From assembly GCF_018413525.1 (NCBI RefSeq), contig NZ_JAHCDD010000053.1, positions 1 through 41,070 on the forward strand: DNA of 41,070 nt, given 5' to 3'. A program made the position numbers and the translations under genes. Origin of the DNA: Acidovorax sp. CCYZU-2555. Its GTDB lineage: Bacteria > Pseudomonadota > Gammaproteobacteria > Burkholderiales > Burkholderiaceae_C. Positions 15,379-24,108 of the stretch are shown one piece after another. The notes under the pieces were generated by a model, which had not been told where the DNA came from, ran no database searches, and saw nothing but the letters and a program-made list of their open reading frames with translations. How positions within the stretch are numbered: the stretch's first letter is position 1; the number at the start of each line of letters is the position of its first letter.

Positions 15379-17889
15379 TCAGAACTTGTACTTCACGTTC
15401 AGGGCGACGCTGCGCGGCGCACCGTTGTAGGCCGAGTACCACCAGTCGGACACCGACGAAATGTATTTTTTGTCAAAGACATTGTTGACGTTCAAGGTCG
15501 CCGACAGCTGGTCGCTGAACTCATAGCGCGCCATCAGGCTGGCCAGCGCATAGCCTTTCTGCTCCCAATACAGATCGCGGCCTATGCGCCAGGCGTTGAC
15601 CGTCGAGTAGGTCTTGCTTTGCCAGTTCACTCCGCCGCCCACGGTCAGGCGGCTCCAATCGCCAGGCAGGCGGTAGGTGGTCCAGAGCTTGACCATATGG
15701 CGCGGGAAGGTGGTGGTGATGCGCTTGCCCTGCGCGTTCTTCGACTCGCTGTAGGTCCAGGCGGCGGACACGTTCCAGCGCTTTGTCAGCGCGCCCGTCG
15801 CCTCGATGTCCAGGCCTTGGGTCTTCGCGCCCTTGATTGCGCGGGATGCGGCGTTGGTGGTGCCAGGGACCGTGAAGCCGGGATCGGATTCGGTGAGGTT
15901 GTCCTGGCGAATCTGGTAGAGCGCGATGGCGGTGTTCAACGTGCCGCCCCACCAACCGCTCTTGAGGCCCAGCTCGTAGTTCGTGCCCTCGCGCGGCTCG
16001 ATCAACTGACCGTAACGGTCCTGCGCCGACTGGGGTTTGTAGATGGTCGAGTAGCTGGCATAAGCCGTGTGGGCACCGTCGATGTCATAGACCAGGCCCG
16101 CGTAAGGCGTCCAGACGCTGCTTTCGGAAGAAGGTGTCGCGCTGTAATAGCCCGCGACATTCTGCGTGACGGCGTTGGCGTCGTAGCTGAAGACCTTGCT
16201 GCCGGCGATGAGCTTGAGTTGATCGCTCAACGCAAAGCGGCCCGCGCCATAGAGGCTCTTCTGGCGCCGGGGATTGTCATAGGTGACGAACGTATCACCA
16301 TACTGACCGGCCCCCGTGCGGTCCCAGCTGTAGAGATTGCGCGCCGTGGAGTCCAGACCGCCTTCATCGAAGCTGCCCTTGGTCTGGTTGGTGACATTCT
16401 GATAATCGGCGCCGAACACCAGTTCATGGCGCCGACCGAACAGCGAGACCGGCCCACTCAGGTTCACATCCAGGCTGTCGAGTGCCAGTTGATGCAGCCT
16501 ACGTTCTGAATTGAGCATCAGGCCATCACCCGTGGAGGCGTCGGCGAAGCCTTGCGAGGTGTCCAGATAAGACACTGCTTCCTGCTGCGACGAGCGCAGG
16601 CGGTTGGCGGATATCTTGAGACGCCAGTCGCTTTCCAACTCCTGCTCCAGCGTGGCGAACGTCGTCGTCGCGCGGCTGTCGAAGCGATTGTCGCGGCTGG
16701 CGGGGCTGAAGGAGCGCGGCAGATCGGTGCGCGTGCCGTCCTTGAACCACAGCGGAAAGCCCAGGTAGGCGAGCGCGCCCTTGGATTCGCGGCGCTGGTG
16801 CTCCACGCCCGCCGTGAGGCGCGTGGTGTCGGTCAGGTCCGCTTCCAGCACGCCGTAGAAGATCTTCTTCTGATTGCCGTAGTGGTCGATGTAGCTGTCG
16901 CCGTCCTGCAAGGCCGCCACGAAACGCCCGCGCAGGCTGCGCGAGGCATTCAGCGGGCCCGACAGATCAAGCACGCCGCGCTGGTCCGACCAGGAGCCCA
17001 GGCCGCCCTCCAATGAGCCCTGGAACTCGGCCGTGGGTTTCTTGCGCACCATGTTGATCGTTCCCGAAGGATCGCCCGCACCGCTCATCAGGCCCGAGGC
17101 CCCGCGCAGCACTTCGATGCGGTCATAGACCGCCATGTCCGCCGCGCTTTGCGACGCCTGCGCCGCCAGCCCTTCGTTGTGGGACAGCGTGTTGACGCCG
17201 TCGAGCTGGTAGTTGTCGATCGAATAGCCGCGCGACGCGAAGCTCCGACGTTCCGTGCCCAATTGGCCTTGCGTGATGCCCGGGACCTGGGCCATGACTT
17301 GCGAGATCGTCGTCAGCCCTTGGTCCTCGATACGCTGGCTCGTGACCACACTGACCGATTGCGGAGTCTCCTTGAGCGTGAGCCCCAAAGGCGTGGCCGT
17401 GCGGCTCGGGCCCCGAGTGACATAACTGCCTGTGCCTTCGCTCGCACCGCTGCTCTCGGCCTGGGCCTTCACGGTCACTTCGCGCAGCGTGGTGGCCTGC
17501 ACGGGGTTCGCAGCAACTGGCGCGGCCTGCAGCACATAGCTGCCGCTGTCGGTGCGAACCAGCGCCAGCCCGCTGCCGGCCAGCAGCGCCGAAAGCGCCT
17601 GGCCCACCGTATGGCTGCCGCGCAGGCCCGCCGTGGTCTTGCCTTCGGTCTGGGCGGGCGTGAAGCCCAGCACCACGCCGGCCTGGCTGGCGGCGCGGCG
17701 CAGCGCGGGTGCGAGCGGGCCTGCGGGAATGTCGTAGTCGTGGCGCGCCGACGAGGCTTCGGCGGCCTGGGCCGTGGAAGTCTGCGCCCGGGCCGCGGGC
17801 ATGGCAGCGCTCAGCGCGCAGGCCAGCAAGGCCGCGTGGGCAAGAGGATGGCGCCGCGACTGCGGGCGAAAAACGAAAAGCGATGGCAT
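15379..17889 (-). CDS. TonB-dependent siderophore receptor 1 with STN signalling domain (FecA/FpvA-type transducer)
   Basis: Outer-membrane receptor of 836 residues from the ATG at 17889, which has AGGA about 8 nt upstream and starts a signal peptide (MPSLFVFRPQSRRHPLAHAA...AARA). An STN domain follows (HDYDIPAGPLAPALRRAASQ), then a TonB-box-like TLREVTVKAQ, the plug (KETPQSVSVVTSQRIEDQGL; RGYSIDNYQLDGV; EVLRGASGLMSGAGDPSGTI) and a beta-barrel ending in LNVKYKF with the usual terminal Phe. The STN domain means it should signal to the adjacent FecR/FecI pair when loaded. The ligand is probably a hydroxamate or mixed ferric siderophore, but it cannot be fixed from sequence. Confidence 0.95.
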   Translation of the reverse strand: MPSLFVFRPQSRRHPLAHAALLACALSAAMPAARAQTSTAQAAEASSARHDYDIPAGPLAPALRRAASQAGVVLGFTPAQTEGKTTAGLRGSHTVGQALSALLAGSGLALVRTDSGSYVLQAAPVAANPVQATTLREVTVKAQAESSGASEGTGSYVTRGPSRTATPLGLTLKETPQSVSVVTSQRIEDQGLTTISQVMAQVPGITQGQLGTERRSFASRGYSIDNYQLDGVNTLSHNEGLAAQASQSAADMAVYDRIEVLRGASGLMSGAGDPSGTINMVRKKPTAEFQGSLEGGLGSWSDQRGVLDLSGPLNASRSLRGRFVAALQDGDSYIDHYGNQKKIFYGVLEADLTDTTRLTAGVEHQRRESKGALAYLGFPLWFKDGTRTDLPRSFSPASRDNRFDSRATTTFATLEQELESDWRLKISANRLRSSQQEAVSYLDTSQGFADASTGDGLMLNSERRLHQLALDSLDVNLSGPVSLFGRRHELVFGADYQNVTNQTKGSFDEGGLDSTARNLYSWDRTGAGQYGDTFVTYDNPRRQKSLYGAGRFALSDQLKLIAGSKVFSYDANAVTQNVAGYYSATPSSESSVWTPYAGLVYDIDGAHTAYASYSTIYKPQSAQDRYGQLIEPREGTNYELGLKSGWWGGTLNTAIALYQIRQDNLTESDPGFTVPGTTNAASRAIKGAKTQGLDIEATGALTKRWNVSAAWTYSESKNAQGKRITTTFPRHMVKLWTTYRLPGDWSRLTVGGGVNWQSKTYSTVNAWRIGRDLYWEQKGYALASLMARYEFSDQLSATLNVNNVFDKKYISSVSDWWYSAYNGAPRSVALNVKYKF

Positions 17890-18013
17890 GCGGTGTTCCT
17901 GGCGTGCAAGGGTGGATGCTGTGGAGACAAATGGCTCTACAGGGAGGTCACGCGAGAAACGCAAACGGGTACGCTTTTATGAAATTATTTTTCTGCCGGT
18001 TGTTTGGCGCGGG

Positions 18014-18979
18014 CTACAGCGAAGTGCCGGCCGGCTCCACGCGCAGCCACCAGCGCGTGCGCGTGCGCACCTGCACGGGCAGCGACAGCGGCAAGGTGGC
18101 GAGCACCGTATCGGTGTCGGCCACGGGAAACACGCCCGAGATGCGCAGCGCGCCGACTGCTGGGTCGCATTGCAGCAGGCCCGGGCGGTAGCGCCCGAGT
18201 TCGGCGAGAAAGGCGTCCAGCCGCATGCCGTCGGCAAGTATCTGGCCGCGGGTCCAGGCCAGCGCGGTTTCCTCGTCGAGCGCGCGCGGCTGGGCATCGA
18301 AGCCCGCAGGCCCCAGCCTGGCCCATTCGCCCGCGGCCAGTACCCGCGATACACCGCCCCGGCCCGCAAATTCGACCGCGCCTTCGGTCACGGCAACCGT
18401 GGTCGCGCCCTCTTCCTGGCGCACGCTGAAGCGCGTGCCCAGCGCGCGCGCGCGTCCCTGCGCCGACTGCACGATCAGCGGCCGCGACTCGCCATGCGGA
18501 TGACCTGAAGTGACCAGGATCTGGCCCGCGCGCAGCAGCAGCAGGCGCTCGGCGCTGTCGAAGCGCACATCGACGGCGCTGGCGGTGTCGAGCAGCACGC
18601 GCGTGCCGTCGGGCAGCATCACTTCACGCCGCTCGCCGGTCGCCGTGCGCTCGTCGGCCAGCAGTTCGCGGCCCTTGGGCGAGCGCAGGCTGGTCCAGCC
18701 CACGGTGCCCGCGGCGCCGGCCCACAGCAGCGTGCGCAGCGCACGCCGTCGCCCCGCATGCGGCGGCGCCAGCGCCTGGCGCGCGGCACCCGGGTGGAGC
18801 TGGCGCAGGCCCGCCGAAAGATGCTCTATGCGCCGCCAGGCACGTTCATTGATCGGATCGGCTTCGCGCCACAGGCGCCAGCGGCGCGTGTCGTCTTCAC
18901 CGGCCGTGCCGGACATCAGCGTGGCCAGCCATTCGGCGGCTTCGCGCGCCGTGTGCTCGGGAATCGGGGTGGCGTTCAT
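18014..18979 (-). CDS. FecR-family anti-sigma factor/sigma regulator, module 1
   Basis: Inner-membrane regulator of 321 residues that receives the signal from the receptor STN domain and controls the partner sigma factor. The start at 18979 (MNATPIPEHTAREAAEWLAT) overlaps the sigma gene stop by 4 bp (ATGA). Order: cytoplasmic anti-sigma domain at about 8-60 (AREAAEWLA...WRRIEHL), transmembrane segment at about 85-105 (LLWAGAAGTVGWTSL), and the periplasmic FecR domain with REVMLPDGTRVLLDTASAVD and GTRFSVRQEEGATTVAVTEG. The C-terminus is STN-like (LAWTRGQILADGMRLDAFLA; ALRISGVFPVADTDTVLATL). The receptor gene follows 124 bp downstream. Confidence 0.93.
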   Translation of the reverse strand: MNATPIPEHTAREAAEWLATLMSGTAGEDDTRRWRLWREADPINERAWRRIEHLSAGLRQLHPGAARQALAPPHAGRRRALRTLLWAGAAGTVGWTSLRSPKGRELLADERTATGERREVMLPDGTRVLLDTASAVDVRFDSAERLLLLRAGQILVTSGHPHGESRPLIVQSAQGRARALGTRFSVRQEEGATTVAVTEGAVEFAGRGGVSRVLAAGEWARLGPAGFDAQPRALDEETALAWTRGQILADGMRLDAFLAELGRYRPGLLQCDPAVGALRISGVFPVADTDTVLATLPLSLPVQVRTRTRWWLRVEPAGTSL

Positions 18980-19485
18980 GGTTCGACGCCGAAGAAGCAG
19001 GCCTGGTTGGCACGCACCATGTATTTCTTGACCGCATGCACGGTCACGCCCAGCCGCTGGGCAATGCTGGCGTAATCGAGCCCGTCGAGATGCGCGAGCA
19101 AGAACGCTTCGCGCGCCCGCGCCGAAAGCCCGGCGAGCCCACGGTCCAGCGCCTGCAAGGCCTGTACGGCCTGCAGTTGTTCTTCGGGCGAAGGCTGCAA
19201 GGCCTCGGGCAGATGCGTGAGCGCGTCGAGATAGTCCTGCTCCAGCGCCTGGCGCCGGTAGTGGTTGGCGACCAGCCGGCGCGCAATTGTCGCGAGAAAA
19301 GGCCGCGGCGCGCGCACCGGCGGCGCGTCGGCGGCGCTCAGGATGCTGACGAAGGTGTCCTGCGCAAGATCGGCTGCGAGCCAACTGCGATCAAGTCGGC
19401 GGCGCAGCCAGCCGACCAGCCAGGCGTGGTGGTCGGTATATAGACGAAGGATGTCGCTCGAGGCGCTGCTGTCGGCCGGAAGCAT
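18976..19485 (-). CDS. FecI-like ECF sigma factor, module 1
   Basis: A 169-residue iron-starvation-type sigma factor. Region 2 shows LAADLAQDTFVSIL and PRPFLATIARRLVANHYRRQ; region 4 shows GLSARAREAFLLAHLDGLDY followed by ASIAQRLGVTVHAVKKYMVR, a helix-turn-helix close to FecI proteins. It is the first gene of module 1 and overlaps the FecR gene by 4 bp. A strong Fur-box-like sequence lies 22 bp upstream of the start, so iron repression is likely. Target: the receptor gene downstream. Confidence 0.95.
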   Translation of the reverse strand: MLPADSSASSDILRLYTDHHAWLVGWLRRRLDRSWLAADLAQDTFVSILSAADAPPVRAPRPFLATIARRLVANHYRRQALEQDYLDALTHLPEALQPSPEEQLQAVQALQALDRGLAGLSARAREAFLLAHLDGLDYASIAQRLGVTVHAVKKYMVRANQACFFGVEP

Positions 19486-19507
19486 GGCGGCGGCTTATTC
19501 TTTAAAT

Positions 19508-19526
19508 GAAAATAACTCTCATTATG
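19508..19526. promoter_or_regulatory. Fur box upstream of sigma factor 1
   Basis: GAAAATAACTCTCATTATG matches the 19-bp Fur consensus GATAATGATAATCATTATC at 13 positions by my count. It lies immediately upstream of the FecI-like gene start at 19485, where it would block the promoter when iron is plentiful. Confidence 0.75.
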
Positions 19527-19592
19527 AATGGCGCCGCGTGTTTTTTGAGCGACAGCAGCAGCTCCAACGCAGCGGCGATGGGGAATTGCGGG

Positions 19593-22019
19593 TCAGAAGT
19601 CGTAGCGCATGCTGACGCTCACGCTGCGCGGCTCGCCCCAGCTGTAGACGTCATAGATGCTCATCAAGGTGTGGTACTTCTTGTCGAACGCATTGTTGAT
19701 ATGGACCGAGGCCATCAGGTTCTTGTTGACGCGGTAGCTCGCCATCAGATCGACCAGCCAGTACGACGGCATCGTGAAGCGCGAATAGCCATTGGTCGGA
19801 TGGTTCACATCGTCCCAGCTCTTGCCTTGCCAGCGAGCGCCCGCGCCTGTCGTCAGTCCGCGCAAGCTGCCGCCCCATTGGTAGCTGGTGTACAGATGGA
19901 ACTGGTCTTCGGGTTCTATGGTCGTGACTTTCGCGCCGTCGCGGCGCGCGACTTTGTGCGTATAGCCCGCATGCAGCTGCCAGTTTTCCGTCAATTTCCC
20001 GGACACTTCCGCGTCCACGCCCTTGGTCACCACGCCATCGACGGCGCGATAGGCCGCGCCGCCTGAAGGTGTGCGACCCGAAGTGCGCTGCGCGAAATTG
20101 TCCTGGTGCGTCTCGAAATAGGCCAGGCTGGTGTTCAGCCGGCCATTGAAGAACTGGCTCTTGGCGCCGACTTCGTAGCTGTTGCCCTTGAGCGGGTCGA
20201 GGCGCGCGCCGCCGGCATCTTCATTGCTTTGCGGCTGGAAGATGCTGGTGTGGCTCGCATAGAGCGACCAGTGGGAGCTCAGGTCGTAGACCAGACCCAT
20301 GTAGGGAACGACAACGCCGCTCTCCTTCTTGTTCGTCGGCACCGCGGCCGTACCCGGGGCTGCATACGTATAGACGTAGTCGTAATTGGAAACGCGGCTG
20401 CCCAGTATCAGCTTCAGATCGTCGCGCAGATTGAAGCGCGCCGTGCCATAGACGCCGCTTTGCCGCGTGGTTTCATTGACCAGGCGCGCGAGGTACCAGT
20501 CGGGCTTGGCGATGTTGCCGTCCCAGGCGTAGTAGTTGGGCACGGACACGTCATAGCTCGCGGGCTGCCAATGGTTTTCCCCCGCCAGCTCCTGCCGCGA
20601 GACGCTGGCGCCCACGACCAGTTCATGCTCCCGGCCCAACAGCGAGAACGGGCCGCTCAGATAGGCATCCAGCGCATTGCTCTTCACATCGCCGCGGTAC
20701 TGTCCCATCCAGCCGGCCATGGTGACGCCCGCGCCCGTCGCGCGGTCCGGGTACATCATGTAGCCATTCGGCGAGCCGAGTTCGGAGTCATAGCCATTGA
20801 TCTGGTGATTGAACTGCACCTTGCCCACCCAGCCGTTGGAAAAGTGGTGCTCCAGCGTGGCGAACGCGGTCTTCGTCGACTGGTCCCAATGTGCCCAGCG
20901 GGCCCCATTGTTGAATGAGCGCGGCACCGCGTTGAAATTGCCGGCGCTGTCGAACAGCCGTATGCCGCCCCAAGTCGAGCCCTTGGGCGCGCTGTTCTGG
21001 TAGTCCGCTCCAATGGTCAGCAGCGTATTCGGCGAAAGATCGGCCTCGAGCGTGCCGAACAGCATATCGGTCTTGCGCTGGTAATGGTCCATATAGGACT
21101 TCTTGTCCTGGTGCGCCGCGACCGCGCGGGCGCGCACCGAGCCGCTTGTGTTGAGGCTGCCGCTGATGTCGAGTTCACCGCGGTAGTTGTCCCAGGAGCC
21201 CGCGCCCAGCGTCGCATGGCCCTGGAAGTCCTTGGTCGGTTTCTTGCGGATCAGATTGATGGTGGCGCCCGGATTGCCCGCGCCAGTCAGCAGTCCGGTC
21301 GCGCCCTTGAGCACCTCCACGCGGTCGTAGATCGCCATGTCAGACAAGGTGTTGCCCGCCGAGTAGCGCGAATTGCGCGTCATCGGAATGCCGTCGTACT
21401 GGAACTCGTTGATGGAGAAGCCGCGCGCGTAGTATTCGGTGCGTTCGGTGTCGTAGGTGACGGTGCTGACGCCCGGCGTATGTCGCATCACGTCGTCGAT
21501 CGCGCGCAAATTGAAATCATCCATCTCCTGGCGCGTGATGACGCTGATCGACTGCGGCGTCTCGCGCGGCGCCAGCACCAGCCGCGTCGCGGTGGCGATC
21601 GTGCCCGGCGTGTAGCTGCCCGTGCCTTCGGTGATTTCGCCGAGCTGATTGGCCGTCACGGTCACCGATTCCAGGCTGTGATCCAGCGACTGCTTCTGCG
21701 CGGGCGGCAAGGCCTTGAGCGCGAAGCCGCCGGCCTTGGCGCCAGCGATCGCCACGCCGCTGCCGGCCAGCAATTGCTCCAGCGCCTGCCGGGGACTCAG
21801 ACTGCCGCGCACCGCGCGCGCGCTGCGCCCGGCCACGTCGGCTTCGTCGAACAGCACCTGCTGCCTGGCCTGCTGGCCGAACGCGCCCAACGCATTGGCC
21901 AGCGGCTGGGCCGCAATGTCGAACTGCACTTGCGCTTCCTGCGCATGCACCACCTGGGCCGCCGCCATCACTGCCCACACCCCGCCCGCGAGGGCGCCTC
22001 TCATTTTTCTTGTTCGCAT
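19593..22019 (-). CDS. TonB-dependent siderophore receptor 2 with STN signalling domain
   Basis: An 808-residue receptor; the ATG at 22019 has AGGT 6 nt upstream and is preferred over the GTG one codon earlier. Signal peptide (ALAGGVWAVMAAAQVVHAQ), STN domain (VQFDIAAQPLANALGAFGQQ), then LESVTVTANQ as a TonB-box-like segment, the plug (RETPQSISVITRQEMDDFNL; EYYARGFSINEFQYDGIPMT; EVLKGATGLLTGAGNPGATI) and a barrel ending VSVSMRYDF. It belongs to the ferric-siderophore receptor class with a signalling extension, like FpvA or FoxA. It is the third gene of module 2, after a 214-bp gap from its FecR gene. Confidence 0.95.
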   Translation of the reverse strand: MRTRKMRGALAGGVWAVMAAAQVVHAQEAQVQFDIAAQPLANALGAFGQQARQQVLFDEADVAGRSARAVRGSLSPRQALEQLLAGSGVAIAGAKAGGFALKALPPAQKQSLDHSLESVTVTANQLGEITEGTGSYTPGTIATATRLVLAPRETPQSISVITRQEMDDFNLRAIDDVMRHTPGVSTVTYDTERTEYYARGFSINEFQYDGIPMTRNSRYSAGNTLSDMAIYDRVEVLKGATGLLTGAGNPGATINLIRKKPTKDFQGHATLGAGSWDNYRGELDISGSLNTSGSVRARAVAAHQDKKSYMDHYQRKTDMLFGTLEADLSPNTLLTIGADYQNSAPKGSTWGGIRLFDSAGNFNAVPRSFNNGARWAHWDQSTKTAFATLEHHFSNGWVGKVQFNHQINGYDSELGSPNGYMMYPDRATGAGVTMAGWMGQYRGDVKSNALDAYLSGPFSLLGREHELVVGASVSRQELAGENHWQPASYDVSVPNYYAWDGNIAKPDWYLARLVNETTRQSGVYGTARFNLRDDLKLILGSRVSNYDYVYTYAAPGTAAVPTNKKESGVVVPYMGLVYDLSSHWSLYASHTSIFQPQSNEDAGGARLDPLKGNSYEVGAKSQFFNGRLNTSLAYFETHQDNFAQRTSGRTPSGGAAYRAVDGVVTKGVDAEVSGKLTENWQLHAGYTHKVARRDGAKVTTIEPEDQFHLYTSYQWGGSLRGLTTGAGARWQGKSWDDVNHPTNGYSRFTMPSYWLVDLMASYRVNKNLMASVHINNAFDKKYHTLMSIYDVYSWGEPRSVSVSMRYDF

Positions 22020-22233
22020 CACACACCTATGTCACTGCCCGGCGCGCAGGCGCGCCGCTGGTTGCGGCCGTTGGCTGGGGCCAGGCATTTGCCTGGGCGC
22101 GACTGGCTGGCAGCCGAGGGCAACCGAAGAATTTCGGCCCCTACCGATAGAAGACGAAGATTTCGCGCGCGACACGAACCCGCAGGGCTGGGCGCAAATG
22201 CAACAAATTGCTACAAAACAACGGCAAGACGCA
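22020..22233 (-). promoter_or_regulatory. Intergenic region before receptor 2, expected sigma-dependent promoter
   Basis: There are 214 bp between the FecR2 stop and the receptor 2 start, the longest such gap of the four modules. On the minus strand it contains two GAAAT blocks (GCGCGAAATCTTCG and GCCGAAATTCTTCGG), which resemble the GGAAAT -35 of FecI-type promoters. No coding potential was seen. Confidence 0.3.
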
Positions 22234-23247
22234 TCAGCGCCTGGAAATCACCCAGCCGCCTGCGGGCTGGCGCTGCACGCGCACCGCGACGAGATCGGGC
22301 AGCAGCTGCAGAAATGCCTCGGGCGCGGCCGTGCCGAAAAACGCCGAGACGGGCAGCCCGGCCAGATCGGCACTCGCCAGCGTGACCGGCTGGCCCAGAT
22401 AGCGCGCCACTTCCTGGGCCACCTCTTCCAGCGGCGTGCGCCTGAAACGCAGCTGGCCGCTGCGCCAGTCGCCCACGGTATCGGCCTGCGCGGCGAGGGA
22501 AACCTCGCGCCCCGTCGCGGGGTCTATGGCGACGCCCATGCCCGCGCCCAGCGCCAGCACCGATGGCCGGGCGCGATCGGCCTGCACCTGCACCTTGCCT
22601 TCAAGCACTTTCACGACCAGCCGCGGCGGCGCGGCGCGCACGTTGAACGCCGTGCCCACCACCTTGACCTGGCTGGCCCCCGAATCAACGGTGAACGGCT
22701 TGGCGGCATCGGCGGCCACCTGGAAGAAAGCTTCGCCCTGGTCCAGCACCGCTTCGCGTCGGCGCGGGTAATAGCGCACTTGCAAGGTCGTCGCGAAGTT
22801 GAGCGCAATGCGCGTGCCGTCGGGCAGATCGACCAGACGGGTTTCGCCCGGGGCCGTGGTCACGTCGAGGCGATAGCGCGGAGTGTGGTCCCAGGCATAC
22901 CAGCCTCCGCCCAGCACCAAGGCGAACATGGCGGCCAGGGCCGGCGCGAACGCCGGACTGCGGGCCATGCCGATCCACCGGCCGCGGCGCGGCGCGGGCG
23001 CAGTGGCGGACACCGTGGCCGCGGTCTGCGTGCGCAAGTCCTTCAACTGCCCGAACAGCTGGCGCGTGCGCCCCATGCTGTCGAAGATGGCGCGGTGCTG
23101 CGCGTCGGCCTGCAACCAGGCGTCGAGCGCGCGTTCGTCGGCGCCGGTCCAGGTCGGCTCCTGCCGGCGCGTGAACCAGTCGGCGGCAGCTTCGTGCAGG
23201 TCGACCAAAGTGTCCGGCGCCATGCCGGGTGGCAAGCTCTTGTTCAT
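22234..23247 (-). CDS. FecR-family anti-sigma factor/sigma regulator, module 2
   Basis: A 337-residue inner-membrane regulator. The anti-sigma N-terminus (LHEAAADWFTRRQEPTWTGA; ALDAWLQADAQHRAIFDSMG) is followed by a transmembrane segment at about 105-125 (ALAAMFALVLGGGWYAW). The periplasmic FecR domain has TRLVDLPDGTRIALNFATTL and GTAFNVRAAPPRLVVKVLEG. The C-terminal STN-like part (RSGQLRFRRTPLEEVAQEVA) should contact the receptor. The start overlaps the sigma gene stop by 4 bp, giving translational coupling of sigma and regulator. Confidence 0.93.
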   Translation of the reverse strand: MNKSLPPGMAPDTLVDLHEAAADWFTRRQEPTWTGADERALDAWLQADAQHRAIFDSMGRTRQLFGQLKDLRTQTAATVSATAPAPRRGRWIGMARSPAFAPALAAMFALVLGGGWYAWDHTPRYRLDVTTAPGETRLVDLPDGTRIALNFATTLQVRYYPRRREAVLDQGEAFFQVAADAAKPFTVDSGASQVKVVGTAFNVRAAPPRLVVKVLEGKVQVQADRARPSVLALGAGMGVAIDPATGREVSLAAQADTVGDWRSGQLRFRRTPLEEVAQEVARYLGQPVTLASADLAGLPVSAFFGTAAPEAFLQLLPDLVAVRVQRQPAGGWVISRR

Positions 23248-23870
23248 GGGGATGTGCCGCTGTCTGGCGCGCGGTCATTTTCGTGAGGGTCATCGGCGCG
23301 CAGGCGCTGCATCTGTTCAAGGCTGCCATATTGCAGCCGCAGTTCGCAGTATGCATAGGCCCGGCTGATGTGCTTGGAGACCATGCGCAGCGAGATGTCC
23401 ATCTGCGCAGCCACCTCCTGCTGCGTCAGGCCGTCGAGCACGTTGAGCGTGAACGCCTGGCGCTGGCGCTCGGGCAGTTCGTTCAGCGCCTCATCGAGCC
23501 GCGCCAGGCGCTGGCGGTGCTCGGCGCGCAGCGCGGGGTCGTGTTCATCGCCGGCCGCGAGCGCGCCCACTTCATCATCGGCGGCGTCGATGGACACCGT
23601 ATCGATGGCCAGGCCCTTGCCGCTTCTGCGCCAATCATCGATGGCCAGGTGGCGGGCCGAACGACTGAGATAGGCCGGCTCCTTGCCGGCCTCGGGGCGC
23701 TTGCCCGAGGCCGCCATCTGCGTGAACACCTGCTGCGTCGCATCCTCGGCATCGGCGCGCGTGCCGAAGCGCCCTTGCAGCAGCCGCACCAGCGGCCTGC
23801 GCCAGCGTTGGTAGAGCGCGGTCAGCGGTGCGGGCTCGACCGGCGCCGAGGAGTGAGGTGCGCGTTTCAC
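23244..23870 (-). CDS. FecI-like ECF sigma factor, module 2
   Basis: The protein has 208 residues from the GTG at 23870, chosen because it leaves a normal short N-terminus (MKRAPHSSAPVEPAPLTALY) before region 2. The frame extends to a TTG at 23948 with an unlikely N-terminus and no ribosome-binding site. Region 2 shows DAEDATQQVFTQMAA and PAYLSRSARHLAIDDWRRSG; region 4 shows LNELPERQRQAFTLNVLDGL and TQQEVAAQMDISLRMVSKHI, matching FecI proteins. A C-terminal tail of about 20 residues is rich in Asp. First gene of module 2. Confidence 0.9.
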   Translation of the reverse strand: MKRAPHSSAPVEPAPLTALYQRWRRPLVRLLQGRFGTRADAEDATQQVFTQMAASGKRPEAGKEPAYLSRSARHLAIDDWRRSGKGLAIDTVSIDAADDEVGALAAGDEHDPALRAEHRQRLARLDEALNELPERQRQAFTLNVLDGLTQQEVAAQMDISLRMVSKHISRAYAYCELRLQYGSLEQMQRLRADDPHENDRAPDSGTSP

Positions 23871-24015
23871 GGCTCGGGAGCCACAAGCATCGCGAACCTG
23901 CCGATAGCGAAAATTGGGGAAATAAGCATGGACGCACGGGTATGCCAACGATCAGGAAAGTTGCATTCCTGGCGCGGATCGCCGGGCCTGGTTGCAGGCT
24001 GATACGACACAGCTG

Positions 24016-24034
24016 AATGAAAACCGTTCGCATT
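24016..24034. promoter_or_regulatory. Candidate Fur site upstream of sigma factor 2
   Basis: AATGAAAACCGTTCGCATT has imperfect inverted symmetry (AATGCGAA against AATGAAAA) and resembles the AATGCGAA-type Fur half-sites of beta- and gammaproteobacteria. It lies 146 bp upstream of the preferred GTG start and 68 bp upstream of the TTG alternative. Weaker than the site of module 1. Confidence 0.4.
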
Positions 24035-24108
24035 GTAGCAACCGGCTGGGCGCACGCGGCAATGCCGAGCCAAGGCAGTTGAGAAACGCGCGCCCGTACG
24101 GCAATCAG

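Noticed and set aside
18980..19384. Longer N-terminus of FecR1 running into the sigma gene
   Set aside because: The extra 135 residues are an out-of-frame reading of the sigma gene; the ATG at 18979 gives a standard FecR start and a 4-bp overlap.
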